Source: Verrucomicrobiaceae bacterium (GTDB lineage: Bacteria; Verrucomicrobiota; Verrucomicrobiia; Verrucomicrobiales; Verrucomicrobiaceae). Taken from it: a stretch of DNA of 64,000 nt. Below are positions 44,587 through 53,607 of the stretch, piece after piece. The position numbers and the translations under genes are program-made. The stretch is taken from contig JAEUHN010000039.1 of assembly GCA_016795365.1 (NCBI GenBank), forward strand, positions 62,001 to 126,000. The letters are read 5' to 3'. Below the pieces are notes generated by a model. That model ran no database searches, had not been told where the DNA came from, and was given only the letters and a program-made list of their open reading frames with translations. The first letter of the stretch is position 1; every line of letters begins with the position of its first letter.

Positions 44587-45872
44587 CGCAACGCCTTCAC
44601 CAGCACCTTGGAGTTCCGGCCGCTCTTGTCGTAGGAGGCACGGCGGTCGGTGGTCATGATGCTGGGGTCGGCGACGGTGTAGCCCATCTTCTCTTCAAAG
44701 AAACGGAACGCCTGTGTGCTGAGCGCGAAGATGCGTTCGCAGCCGCGTTGACGTGCGGTCTCTTCGGCGAAGGCGACGAGCTTTTGCCCGTGGCCCTGGT
44801 TCTTGTGCGAGCGACGGACGCAGAGCGACGCGAGTTCGGCGAGCTTGCCACCGCCGTCGAGATCGTAGGTGTGCACGGCCACGCAGGCGACCGGATGGCC
44901 GTCGAGTTCGAGCACGAAGAAATCATTCATGCGTTGCAGGATCTGCGAGCGCGAGCGCTGCACCAGCGCTGACTCGTCCATGGACTGCTGCATCATGGTG
45001 AGCAGCGCAGGCACGTCGCCGGGCTTCGCCTTGCGCACCTGCTGATACTCATCCGCATGGATCATGGTGCCCACGCCTTCATTGCTGAACAACTCGGCGA
45101 GCAAGACCTCCTCCTGTGTGCCATCGACGATGTGGACGCGCGGCACGCCTTCCTGGCAGGCGAACGCGGCCTGACGCAACTTGGAGAGCAGGTTCACGTC
45201 CATGCCCGAGTCCTTGCGCTTCGCCAGTTCTTTGGCGTCGGCCACACTGATCTGCGCGAGGCGTTCACCATCGGCGGTGGTCAGGCCTGACTCGGAAACA
45301 AAGATCACCTTCGCCGCCTTGAGAGCGAGCGCGACCTCGACCGCCACCTCATCGGAGTTCAGCCGCAGCGTGGTGCCGCGTCCATCGTATCCCAGTGGCG
45401 GCAGCACGGGCATGATGTCCGCCTTGAGCATCACGCGCAGCGCCTGCTCATCCACATTCTCGATGCGACCGGTGAACTCATAATCGACACCGTCAATGAC
45501 GCCCGCTGGATGCACGCCGAGCGCATTGGACACGACGACGGAGAGGTCGAGCGCGGTAAGATCGGCGACGAGTTCGCTCGTCTGCCGCGTGATCGCTTCC
45601 ACGGCGAGTTCCATGCTGGCAGCATCCGTGCGGCCCATGCCATCCACGCTGATGGCGTCGAGGTTCCGCTTCTTCGCCAAGGCCGTGATCTGCGCGCGTG
45701 CGCCGAAGACGATCACGACTTCGATCTTCAGACTCTGCAGCACCGCGATGTCCTGCAGCAGGTTGGCGAAGTTCGGCTGGTTCATCAGCGCGCCGTCCAG
45801 GGCCACAACAAAGATGCGGTCCCGGAACTGGGGAACGTAGCGCAGGATGCCGCGAAGGTCTTCGAATCTCAT
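44583..45872 (-). CDS. argA: Amino-acid N-acetyltransferase (N-acetylglutamate synthase), ArgA type
   Basis: The 429-residue protein has the classical ArgA fusion: an amino-acid-kinase domain (about 1-280; VVALDGALMNQPNFANLLQD, LRLNSDEVAVEVALAL) and a C-terminal GNAT domain (about 285-429; LASLCVRRSHKNQGHGQKLV with the acetyl-CoA pyrophosphate loop). It makes N-acetylglutamate from glutamate and acetyl-CoA, the first step of arginine synthesis, and such enzymes are usually inhibited by arginine through the kinase domain. Full length matches E. coli ArgA. Its stop overlaps the convergent Gfo/Idh/MocA stop in a shared TTAA. Confidence 0.94.
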   Translation of the reverse strand: MRFEDLRGILRYVPQFRDRIFVVALDGALMNQPNFANLLQDIAVLQSLKIEVVIVFGARAQITALAKKRNLDAISVDGMGRTDAASMELAVEAITRQTSELVADLTALDLSVVVSNALGVHPAGVIDGVDYEFTGRIENVDEQALRVMLKADIMPVLPPLGYDGRGTTLRLNSDEVAVEVALALKAAKVIFVSESGLTTADGERLAQISVADAKELAKRKDSGMDVNLLSKLRQAAFACQEGVPRVHIVDGTQEEVLLAELFSNEGVGTMIHADEYQQVRKAKPGDVPALLTMMQQSMDESALVQRSRSQILQRMNDFFVLELDGHPVACVAVHTYDLDGGGKLAELASLCVRRSHKNQGHGQKLVAFAEETARQRGCERIFALSTQAFRFFEEKMGYTVADPSIMTTDRRASYDKSGRNSKVLVKALR

Positions 45873-45941
45873 GGAGGGGTCAGAGGGGGAATCTCAATGT
45901 TCCCCAATTGAAGGCCGCGCAAAAGGGAAACTTCGATTCAT

Positions 45942-47024
45942 TCAAGAGCGTCTGTAACCACGCTTGCCAGGACGGAAGAACAAGTCGTGACGTGGCAAGG
46001 TCGCGCGCATCACTTTGAATCCGAACTTGTTCGCGACCATCTCCGCCTGATCAAAGACCTCGCCCAGCGGGGCTTCGTAAGGCAAGAACTGGTTGGCCAC
46101 CAACCAGAGCACACCGTGCGGCTTCAGTGCGCGCGCGGCTGCGGCGAGGAACTTGGTGCCCAGCGTGGGATCGGGCTCGCGTCCTTCATGAAAGGGTGGA
46201 TTGGTCACCACCACATCGTAAAGCCTGTCGCCCACGCCCTTCGTCACATCTTGCCAGTGCATTCGCGGACGGAAAGGCACCATGACATTGCCCACATTGC
46301 GCCGTGCGGCCTCGACTGCTTCCATGTCAGCATCGAATCCATCCAAGGCTGTCACGTCGTGGCAAGACGCCAGCACTTCGCAGGAGAGGTAACCCCAGCC
46401 ACATCCGAGGTCTGCCACCTTGCCCCGTAGTTCACCTCGCACCTGGGTCATGAGCAATTCCGAGCCCTGATCCACGCGATTCCAAGAGAACAAACCAGGC
46501 CGCGACCAGAAGCGATCATCGAGCACTTTTCGGAGGCTGGCCGCTGCACGCCACTCGTTCATCGCCTCCTCGTGAAGCTTGTCGGTTTTCACGGCCCAGA
46601 ACGCGCGGCAGTGGTTTTTGGTGACGACCTCGACATTGCCGGTCACAGCCTCCAACTGATCCTGGAAGCGACGGGCACCCCAGTCGTTGTGCAGCGAGAC
46701 CAACACGCGCCCGCCCACCTTGAGAGCATCAAGGGCCCGAGCCAGATCCGAGAGGACTTGCTCCTTCTGACGCTCGGGAAGCACAAGCACCAAGTCCTGA
46801 TCCGCAGAAAGCGCATCCACCATCTTGAACCCGGCGGCCGAGAGGTCCTCGTGACGCGGCTTGTAGGTCTGCACGCACTCGGTCTTCTCGCACAACGGCA
46901 GCAAGCCCTCATGCGTCTGTCCGCGCAGGTAACCGATCCGCCGGGCTCCTTCGAGGAGGTCGGGAAAGTGCTCCAAAGCGTAAACAAGGGTGTCCAGAGC
47001 GCGTTGCGAATCAGTGCGGGGCAT
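45942..47024 (-). CDS. Class I rRNA (guanine-N2)-methyltransferase, RlmG/RsmC-like
   Basis: The 360-residue protein has the two-domain layout of RsmC/RlmG. A degenerate N-terminal methyltransferase-like half (about 1-175; LVLPERQKEQVLSDLARALD) precedes an active C-terminal half with the SAM motif KVADLGCGWGYLSCE and the catalytic NPPF motif in VVVTNPPFHEG. The expected reaction is N2-methylation of a guanine in 16S or 23S rRNA. Which base cannot be decided from sequence alone. Upstream lies an AATGA-type repeat, and PPK2 precedes it on the same strand. Confidence 0.87.
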   Translation of the reverse strand: MPRTDSQRALDTLVYALEHFPDLLEGARRIGYLRGQTHEGLLPLCEKTECVQTYKPRHEDLSAAGFKMVDALSADQDLVLVLPERQKEQVLSDLARALDALKVGGRVLVSLHNDWGARRFQDQLEAVTGNVEVVTKNHCRAFWAVKTDKLHEEAMNEWRAAASLRKVLDDRFWSRPGLFSWNRVDQGSELLMTQVRGELRGKVADLGCGWGYLSCEVLASCHDVTALDGFDADMEAVEAARRNVGNVMVPFRPRMHWQDVTKGVGDRLYDVVVTNPPFHEGREPDPTLGTKFLAAAARALKPHGVLWLVANQFLPYEAPLGEVFDQAEMVANKFGFKVMRATLPRHDLFFRPGKRGYRRS

Positions 47025-47063
47025 GGTGGAGGTGACAGTCCGGGGTAAAGGGAGCGCTGTGGT

Positions 47064-47098
47064 TAATGATGAATGAGCGAATGTCGAATGACGAATCG
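47064..47098. repeat. AATGA-type intergenic repeat, copy 4
   Basis: The string TTAATGATGAATGAGCGAAT followed by GTCGAATGACGAATCG repeats the AATGANGAATGA words seen at 25.95, 27.04 and 34.44 kb. It lies between the PPK2 stop and the RlmG/RsmC-like start, again just upstream of a start codon. Confidence 0.65.
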
Positions 47099-47131
47099 AG
47101 CTTCCGAGAGGTTCGTTTTCGACTCAGGACC

Positions 47132-48016
47132 CTAATCGTCCATCAGCATCTCGCGGCACTTCGCCAGTTCTGCCTTCTGTTCTGGCGGCAGCTTGGGCCA
47201 GTGCAGGTGAAGACGTTTCATCTCGTGCAGGATCGCGGCGGAGACGATGAGGCGCATGTTTTTCTTGTCGTCGGCAGGCACCACATACCATGGGCACTTC
47301 TCCGTGGCCGTCGCATTGATCGCCTGCTCATAGGCTTTTTGGTATTCGTCCCATTGATTGCGCGCCTGCACGTCCGCGGCGTTGAATTTCCAGTTCTTCG
47401 CCGGTGTGTCGATGCGCTCCAGGAAACGCTTCTTCTGCTCCTCCTTGGACACGTGCAGCATGATCTTCACGATGCGCATGCCGTTGCGGAAGGCATAGCT
47501 CTCGAAACGCTGGATGTCCTTGCGGCGCTTGTCGAAGAGCTTGGGCATGTCCTTGAGCACCTCGGCAGGCATGTGCTGATACTTCTGCACGATCTCGGGG
47601 TGGACCTGACAGACGAGCACTTCCTCGTAGTAGCTGCGGTTGAAGATCCCGATGCGCCCGCGTGGTGGTAGGCGCTGCGAGCATCGCCACATGAAGTCGT
47701 GATCCAGTTCGTCCTCGGTCGGCTTTTTGAAGGCGTGAACCTCCACGCCCTGCGGATCAATGCCGCTCATCACATGCTTGATGGTGCCATCCTTGCCCGC
47801 CGCATCCATGGCCTGGAAAATGATGCACACGCCATACTTGTGATGCGCATAAAGCATCTCCTGCATCTCGCTGATCTCATTGCGATACTCGGCCAGCAGC
47901 GCCTGATAGTGCGCTTCGTCTTTGTAGAGCTTCTTCACGTTGGTGGAGACCTTCGCGATCCTGAAGGGTTTGCTGCCTGTCACGCGATGGTGGTCGAGGT
48001 CGAAAGAGAGTTTCAT
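47132..48016 (-). CDS. ppk2: Polyphosphate kinase 2 (PPK2) family protein
   Basis: The 294-residue protein is a class I-like PPK2. Motifs are the Walker A IFQAMDAAGKDGTIKHVM, the lid-region arginines in CSQRLPPRGRIGIFNRSYYEE and the Walker B-type RIVKIMLHVSKEEQKKRF. PPK2 enzymes phosphorylate nucleoside mono- or diphosphates with polyphosphate. Which nucleotide is used cannot be read here. The protein is cytosolic. It is upstream of the RlmG/RsmC-like gene on the same strand, 107 bp apart. Confidence 0.93.
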   Translation of the reverse strand: MKLSFDLDHHRVTGSKPFRIAKVSTNVKKLYKDEAHYQALLAEYRNEISEMQEMLYAHHKYGVCIIFQAMDAAGKDGTIKHVMSGIDPQGVEVHAFKKPTEDELDHDFMWRCSQRLPPRGRIGIFNRSYYEEVLVCQVHPEIVQKYQHMPAEVLKDMPKLFDKRRKDIQRFESYAFRNGMRIVKIMLHVSKEEQKKRFLERIDTPAKNWKFNAADVQARNQWDEYQKAYEQAINATATEKCPWYVVPADDKKNMRLIVSAAILHEMKRLHLHWPKLPPEQKAELAKCREMLMDD

Positions 48017-48155
48017 GCTTCACGATGATGGCGATGGATTGGCCTCACAGCAAACGATTGCACGCTACGGCAGAGTCCCATGGCTTGTGCCTTGCCAAAG
48101 GTGGCACCAGGATTGCTGCGATCAGCAGGCGATGGTTCGACCACGACCACATCCT

Positions 48156-48518
48156 TCACAGCTTCCGCTCGGTCCACTCGGTGCCTACCTCAGGCCTGTC
48201 CTCGACGGACCTGAGATAGCGATAGCCCTGGATCACCTCGTCATCGAAAGGTGGAAGCAGCGGCACGGGCTCCAGCACATACTCGCCTTCGTCCACGCCT
48301 TCGAGGACATCAAGCCGGGCGCGGCAGGCTTCGTCGATCTCCCAGACTTCGCCTTCGATGCTCAATCCCTTTTCTGCGAGAACCATGCCAGGATAGCCAC
48401 CGAGGTTGTGAAGGCGGTAGAGCGGCGCGGTTCGAGCCGTGTCGATGAACTGCTGGCCGTGCATGTAGAAGTGATTGAAGCAGCCGCGCTTGAGGGTGCC
48501 GTAGATAAAGAGACGCAT
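48156..48518 (-). CDS. Gamma-glutamylcyclotransferase-like (AIG2/GGACT) protein
   Basis: I set the start at ATG 48518, where the family begins (MRLFIYGTLKRGCFNHFYM); the longer open frame to 48836 is antisense to the PSD1 gene. The 120-residue protein has the YGTLKRG substrate loop, LGGYPGMVLAEKG, and the catalytic Glu in LDVLEGVDEGEY. The family includes gamma-glutamylamine cyclotransferases and other gamma-glutamyl-processing enzymes; the substrate is unknown. It is divergent to the PSD1 gene across 159 bp. Confidence 0.87.
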   Translation of the reverse strand: MRLFIYGTLKRGCFNHFYMHGQQFIDTARTAPLYRLHNLGGYPGMVLAEKGLSIEGEVWEIDEACRARLDVLEGVDEGEYVLEPVPLLPPFDDEVIQGYRYLRSVEDRPEVGTEWTERKL

Positions 48519-48677
48519 GGCAGGATTTCGATGGACCAGTGGAGTGACCGAAGCGTAGCAGACTCCATCCCAAGTCGCGGCCCATTTCTTCTCCCAGCTG
48601 CCCAGTCCACGCGCTGTCCACGCCAGCAAACGGCAAGACAAGGAACGCTCACGCGTATAGCTTTCACCCCCCCAAAC

Positions 48678-51600
48678 ATGAATCAGCGTTCCCCACTTCC
48701 CCTCGTGGCCGCCGCGCTTGTCAGCGCCGTGATGGTCCACGCTGCGGCCCCGCCCGAGCAGATCGAGTTTTTCGAGAAGAACATCCGCCCCATCCTGGCC
48801 GACAACTGCCTGAACTGCCACGGCTCGCACAAGCACGAAAACGGCCTCCGCTTTGACACCCAGGCTGCCGTCACCAAGGGCAGCGATTACGGACCGGTGA
48901 TCATCCCTGGCAATCCGGCTGCCAGCAAACTGGTGAAAGCCATCCGCCGCCTTCCAGGCGTGGAAGCGATGCCCAAAAAAGCCGACGCGCTAAAGCCCGA
49001 GCAGATCGCGCTGATCGAGAAGTGGATTCAGAACGGAGCCGCCTGGCCTGAGGACAAGGCCACCGCAAATGCGAAGCCCAAGTGGCAGGAACACTGGGCC
49101 TTCGTGCCAGTGGTGAAGCCCGCCATCCCATCGGCACCAACCTCAAGCTCACGCAATCCAATCGACCGCTTCGTCGCAGCCAAGCTCGCCGAGAAAGGTC
49201 TCCAGCCCGCTCCGCCAGCCGATGCGGCCACGCTTTGCCGTCGTTTGTATCTCGATGTCACCGGTCTGCTGCCCACCTTTGAGCAGGTGCAGTCCTTCAC
49301 CGCCGATCATCAACGCAATCCTCAGGCAGCCACGGACCGCCTCATCACGCAGTTGCTTGCTTCGCCTCACTATGGCGAACGTTGGGCTCGCTACTGGCTC
49401 GACGTGGCCCGCTACTCGGACACCGAAGGTTATCAAGTGGCTGGCAAGGACATCCGTTACCCCTACGCCTACACGTATCGCGACTGGGTGATCAGCGCGC
49501 TCAATGCGGACATGGGCTACGATCGCTTCGTGACGCTGCAACTCGCTGCGGACAAGCTCATCGCCGAGGAACAAAAAGCCAAAGGCCAGCCGCCAGCTCC
49601 CACGCGCGATCTCGCCGCCCTCGGGTTCCTCACGGTGAACGATACGTTCATTGGCAGCCGCGACCTCCAAACGGATGATCGAATCGACGTCACCGGCCGC
49701 GGATTGCTCGGTCTCACGGTGGGCTGCGGTCGCTGCCATGATCACAAGTATGATCCGATTCCGTCCAAGGATTACTACGCGCTGTATTCGATCTTCAACA
49801 GCAGCCAGATCCCGGACGACCTGCCCGTGATCGGCAAGCCCTCCAGTGATGTGGCCTATGCCAGCTACCAGACTGAAGTGGGCAAGGTAGAGGCCAAGAA
49901 GTCCGAGTATCGCAAGGAGGTGTATGACGACATGCGCAAGCCGGACCGGCTCGCGGCATACCTTTCCTTCGTGCATGAAGCGATGAGCAAGAAGCTCGAA
50001 GACACGGCATATCGTGGTCGCGCAGGCCAGCTCCAGCTGCGGGATCGAGTCGCCAAGAAGTGGCAAACCCTCGTTCAACAAACCGCCACCACGCACCCCG
50101 TCATGATCGCGTGGAACGAGTTCTCCAAGCTGCCTGCCGATCAATTCGCCGCCAAGGCACCCGAGGTGCTCCAGCGCCTCACCGCGCCCGACAGCAGGTG
50201 CGTTCCCGAAGTGGCCCATGCGTTCACGGCCAAGCCCGCTCCCAAGACTTTTGCGGAGGTCGCCGCCACCTACGCCGAACTCTTCCTGAAACACCAAGCC
50301 CCGCCCGCCGAGGGCAAGAAGGATGGCATTCACGAAATGCTCATGCGCCCAGCCTCGCCCATGGCGGTGGGCGTTGAAGGCATGGACGACTTCTTCACCC
50401 GCAAGGACCTCGAGCATGTGGTGAAGATGAACAACGAACTCAAGCGTCTCGAGATCAGCAGCCCTGGTGCGCCGCCCCGCGCCATGGTCATGACGGACAA
50501 GGACAAGCCGAACGACGTGCGCATTTTCATCCGTGGCAATCCAGCACGCCAAGGCGATCCCGCTCCGCGCGCCAATCTTACTTTTCTCGGCGGACAGAAG
50601 TTCACCGATGGCAGCGGGCGCCTAGAACTCGCACGCTCCATCGTGAATCGCAGCAATCCTCTCGCCGCTCGCGTCATGGTGAATCGTGTGTGGATGCAGC
50701 ACTTCGGCAAACCGATCGTGCCCAACCCCAGCGACTTCGGCGTGCAGACGACCAAGCCCGAGCACGTGGCCCTGCTCGACTTCCTGGCGGCCACCTTCAT
50801 GGAGGAAGGCTGGAGCTTGAAGAAGCTACACCGCCTCATCCTCTCGAGCGCCACCTGGCAGCAAAGCACCCGCACCACTCCCGAAAAAGAAATCAAGGAC
50901 GCCGAGAACGTCCTGCTCAGTCGCTTCAACCGCACACGCCTCGACTACGAAGCCATGCGCGATGCGGTCGCGCAGGTGACCAGCACCTTGAACCCTGCCC
51001 TCATGGGCGGCCGCCCGGTCGCCCTCAATGCAAACGACGTGGACAGCTGGCGCACGGTCTATCAATTCGTCGATCGCTACGATCAGGCGACGGTGCCCGC
51101 GATGTTCGACTTCGCCAATCCGGACAGCCACAGCCCGCAGCGCATGACGACCACGGTCCCGCAGCAGGCGCTCTTCCTGATGAACAGTCCGTTCATGCAA
51201 AAGCAGACCAATGCGCTTGCCTCGAAACTGCCAGTCACCGGCAGCACGCCTGATTCAGAGACGATCAAGGCCCTCTATCGCCGCACGTTGCTGCGCGAGC
51301 CCAGGACGGATGAACTCGACCTCGCCCAGCGTTTCCTGAACGAAGCCAGCAGCCTGCAAAACGACGTGGCTTTCCGTTGGACCTACGGCACCGAGCGCAT
51401 GCAGCGCGATGCGGGAGGCAAGATCACGCTGTCCGACTGGAAGCCCTTCGCGGCGCTCAAAGATCAGCACAAGCGCCCCACCTGGAGTCACACTGGCGTG
51501 ATCCCGGACAAGGAGTGGAGCTATGCCATGATTTACGAAAGCGGCGGACATGCGCCACCTCGCGACCTCATCAACACGATGCGCTGGCAGGCTCCAGCCG

Positions 51601-51998
51601 ATGCAAGCCTGGTCATCCTCAGTGACCTTGGTCGTGACACCAACCGCGGCAATGGTGTGCGCGGCCTGATCATTCATAACGGCACGCAAGTCGTCGCCGA
51701 AGCGGTGGCCGATCCCCAGCACAAGCAGGTGCCGCTCAACGCCAAGCTCCAGGTAAAGAAGGGAGACGTGCTCCGTTTTGCGCTGAGTTCAGACGGCGAG
51801 ACAGACAGCGACAGCTACAGCTGGCGGGTGAAAATCGAGTCGGCGAAGGGCGATGGTTCCACCAGCCTGCTCACCGATTCGCGCACTGACTTCTGCGGAC
51901 CGGATGCCTGGCCGCTAAACCGACTGAAGGCTCAGTCTCCGCTGTCGCAGCTCGCCCAGGCTCTGATCATAAGCAACGAGTTCATGTTCGTGGACTGA
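48678..51998 (+). CDS. Secreted planctomycete-type cytochrome c / DUF1549 / DUF1553 (PSD1) protein
   Basis: ATG 48678 opens a signal peptide (MNQRSPLPLVAAALVSAVMV); upstream codons run through the divergent gene and are discarded. The 1106-residue protein has a PSCyt1 domain with the haem motif CLNCH at residues 44-48, then DUF1549 (about 150-370, RWARYWLDVARYSDTEGY). A long linker follows, then DUF1553 (about 640-860, NRVWMQHFGKPIVPNPSDFG and PQQALFLMNSPFM). Between the DUF1553 core and the final QAL..SNEFMFVD tail is an inserted beta-sandwich of about 180 residues. The family usually pairs with DUF1501; here the nearest DUF1501 is 3.4 kb downstream. Polysaccharide breakdown is a family inference. 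Confidence 0.9.
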   Translation: MNQRSPLPLVAAALVSAVMVHAAAPPEQIEFFEKNIRPILADNCLNCHGSHKHENGLRFDTQAAVTKGSDYGPVIIPGNPAASKLVKAIRRLPGVEAMPKKADALKPEQIALIEKWIQNGAAWPEDKATANAKPKWQEHWAFVPVVKPAIPSAPTSSSRNPIDRFVAAKLAEKGLQPAPPADAATLCRRLYLDVTGLLPTFEQVQSFTADHQRNPQAATDRLITQLLASPHYGERWARYWLDVARYSDTEGYQVAGKDIRYPYAYTYRDWVISALNADMGYDRFVTLQLAADKLIAEEQKAKGQPPAPTRDLAALGFLTVNDTFIGSRDLQTDDRIDVTGRGLLGLTVGCGRCHDHKYDPIPSKDYYALYSIFNSSQIPDDLPVIGKPSSDVAYASYQTEVGKVEAKKSEYRKEVYDDMRKPDRLAAYLSFVHEAMSKKLEDTAYRGRAGQLQLRDRVAKKWQTLVQQTATTHPVMIAWNEFSKLPADQFAAKAPEVLQRLTAPDSRCVPEVAHAFTAKPAPKTFAEVAATYAELFLKHQAPPAEGKKDGIHEMLMRPASPMAVGVEGMDDFFTRKDLEHVVKMNNELKRLEISSPGAPPRAMVMTDKDKPNDVRIFIRGNPARQGDPAPRANLTFLGGQKFTDGSGRLELARSIVNRSNPLAARVMVNRVWMQHFGKPIVPNPSDFGVQTTKPEHVALLDFLAATFMEEGWSLKKLHRLILSSATWQQSTRTTPEKEIKDAENVLLSRFNRTRLDYEAMRDAVAQVTSTLNPALMGGRPVALNANDVDSWRTVYQFVDRYDQATVPAMFDFANPDSHSPQRMTTTVPQQALFLMNSPFMQKQTNALASKLPVTGSTPDSETIKALYRRTLLREPRTDELDLAQRFLNEASSLQNDVAFRWTYGTERMQRDAGGKITLSDWKPFAALKDQHKRPTWSHTGVIPDKEWSYAMIYESGGHAPPRDLINTMRWQAPADASLVILSDLGRDTNRGNGVRGLIIHNGTQVVAEAVADPQHKQVPLNAKLQVKKGDVLRFALSSDGETDSDSYSWRVKIESAKGDGSTSLLTDSRTDFCGPDAWPLNRLKAQSPLSQLAQALIISNEFMFVD

Positions 51999-52147
51999 TC
52001 GCCATGGGGCAGTCGCCAAGATGCGATTGCCCACGATCACATGAACGTGGCGCGATTCCTGGTGGGCAGATCAATGCTCATTGCGAGAATCCCTTCGTGA
52101 GATAGCTGGATACTCGCTGCACGAGGCGAGTTCTTGCGGACTCGCTG
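51999..52147. terminator. Convergent intergenic hairpin, possible weak terminator
   Basis: The 149-bp gap between the convergent PSD1 and sugar-transferase genes holds a 6-bp stem ACTCGC (52112-52117) / GCGAGT (52126-52131), followed on the plus strand by TTCTTGC. The stem is short and the U-run poor, so it could help stop the plus-strand transcript only weakly. No gene is seen. Confidence 0.3.
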
Positions 52148-53542
52148 CTAGTGCGCTCCGCTGCCTTTCACCACGGCAGGAACGGTCTGGGCCAGGATCT
52201 TCATGTCCAGCCAGAGGGACCAGTTGTCGATATACTTGAGGTCCAGCGCCACCCACTCCTCGAAGTTCTTGATGCCATTGCGGCCGCTGACCTGCCACAA
52301 GCAGGTCAGTCCGGGCTTCACACTGAGGCGGCGGCGCTGCGCCTGCTTCTCGATGCGATTGATCTCATAGACGGGCAAAGGTCGCGGCCCCACGAGGCTC
52401 ATCTCGCCCCGGAGCACATTGATGAACTGCGGCAGCTCATCGATGCTGTATTTGCGCAGGAACTGGCCAAAACCAAAGATGCGCGGGTCATTCCGGATCT
52501 TGAACACCGGTCCATCCATTTCGTTCTGCTGCGCAAGGTGAGCCCGCTGAGCTTCGGCATCGACGTGCATGGTGCGGAACTTCCACATCGTGAACGGCTT
52601 GCCGTAGAGCCCGCTGCGTTCTTGCTTGAAAAAGATCGGCCCACGCGATGTGAGGCGGATGCCGATCATGGCCACCAGCCACAGCGGGAAAGTGAGAGTA
52701 ATGAGCACGGCAGCTCCAATACGGTCGAGCAGGTCCTTGGTGAGCAGCGACCACGATGCCTGCGGAGTGGTGTGGAAAACGAGCATCAACCGGCCGCTCA
52801 AGACATCGAAAGTGGGCCGGGCGATGGTTGTCTGGAAGAAGTCCGCGCTGATCCAGGCCTCGACGCCCAGGGTTTCGCACGCCTGGACAGCCTCCTCGAT
52901 GCGGGCAAAGTGAACATGCTGCGCAGCAAAAATCACCCGCGACACCGAATGCTCGCGCACACTTTCGACGAGTCGGCTCACCGGCTCACGGGTAATGTCG
53001 ATGCTGCCGCAGATCTTCATCTCGGCGCGCTGTTCATCCGTGAGGCTGCCGAGGAGCTTGTCCACGTCATCCTCCAGCCCCGCCACCAGCACATGCTCAC
53101 GATCCGTGCCCTGGGCGATCTTTCGCCGCAGCAGGTCGCGCTGATAGGCTTCCCGAAGCAACAGCAACGCTGCGGCCACCAGGACGTAGATCACGACCAC
53201 CGAGCGGCTGGGCACCACCCAGCGGAAAAACACCACGAACACGCCGATCATCATGCCCATCCAGACCAGACTGCTCGCCAACTGGCGCAGGGAATGGAGG
53301 GGCGACTTGTTCAGGATGTTGGCGTAAAAACCTCGCGCCTCCAGGACGATGGGCGTGAAGGGGACCACCACGGCTCCCACCCAGAAAAAGTCCTGGAAAG
53401 GCGGAACCACGATCTCCTCGGGGAACCAGCCGCTCAAAACGTAGGCGCGCAAAACATACGCGACCCAGAGACTCGCGGCCAAAATGGCGCTATCTACCAG
53501 TTCGGTTAGCTGCAAATTGATTTCTTGCCGACGGCCAAGCAT
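52148..53542 (-). CDS. Polyprenyl-phosphate glycosyl-1-phosphate transferase (exopolysaccharide initiating enzyme)
   Basis: ATG 53542 (MLGRRQEINLQLTEL) is preferred. The alternative ATG at 53599 would leave only 8 bp to the divergent aroD start and would swallow the shared promoter. The 464-residue protein has four to five N-terminal membrane helices and a CoA-binding/Rossmann-like middle part (REHVLVAGLEDDVDKLLGS). The WbaP/WcaJ catalytic domain shows GPIFFKQERSG, FTMWKFRTMH, RKYSIDELPQFINVL and MSLVGPRP. It should load sugar-1-phosphate onto undecaprenyl phosphate to start capsule or exopolysaccharide units. Linked assembly genes (wzx, wzy) are not adjacent. Confidence 0.9.
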   Translation of the reverse strand: MLGRRQEINLQLTELVDSAILAASLWVAYVLRAYVLSGWFPEEIVVPPFQDFFWVGAVVVPFTPIVLEARGFYANILNKSPLHSLRQLASSLVWMGMMIGVFVVFFRWVVPSRSVVVIYVLVAAALLLLREAYQRDLLRRKIAQGTDREHVLVAGLEDDVDKLLGSLTDEQRAEMKICGSIDITREPVSRLVESVREHSVSRVIFAAQHVHFARIEEAVQACETLGVEAWISADFFQTTIARPTFDVLSGRLMLVFHTTPQASWSLLTKDLLDRIGAAVLITLTFPLWLVAMIGIRLTSRGPIFFKQERSGLYGKPFTMWKFRTMHVDAEAQRAHLAQQNEMDGPVFKIRNDPRIFGFGQFLRKYSIDELPQFINVLRGEMSLVGPRPLPVYEINRIEKQAQRRRLSVKPGLTCLWQVSGRNGIKNFEEWVALDLKYIDNWSLWLDMKILAQTVPAVVKGSGAH

Positions 53543-53590
53543 ACTAGGCGGTTTAGAAAGGTTCTGAATTACTTCTGATTTCTTGACTAT

Positions 53591-53603
53591 TATAATCATT
53601 ATA
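53591..53603. promoter_or_regulatory. Palindromic back-to-back -10 elements (divergent promoters)
   Basis: The sequence TATAATCATTATA is a 6-bp inverted repeat that gives a perfect -10 TATAAT on each strand. On the plus strand it would start transcription about 5 nt before the aroD ATG (53608). On the minus strand it would start about 50 nt before the sugar-transferase ATG (53542). It lies in the most AT-rich stretch of this region. No good -35 box is seen at 17 bp on either strand. Confidence 0.45.
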
Positions 53604-53607
53604 GAAA

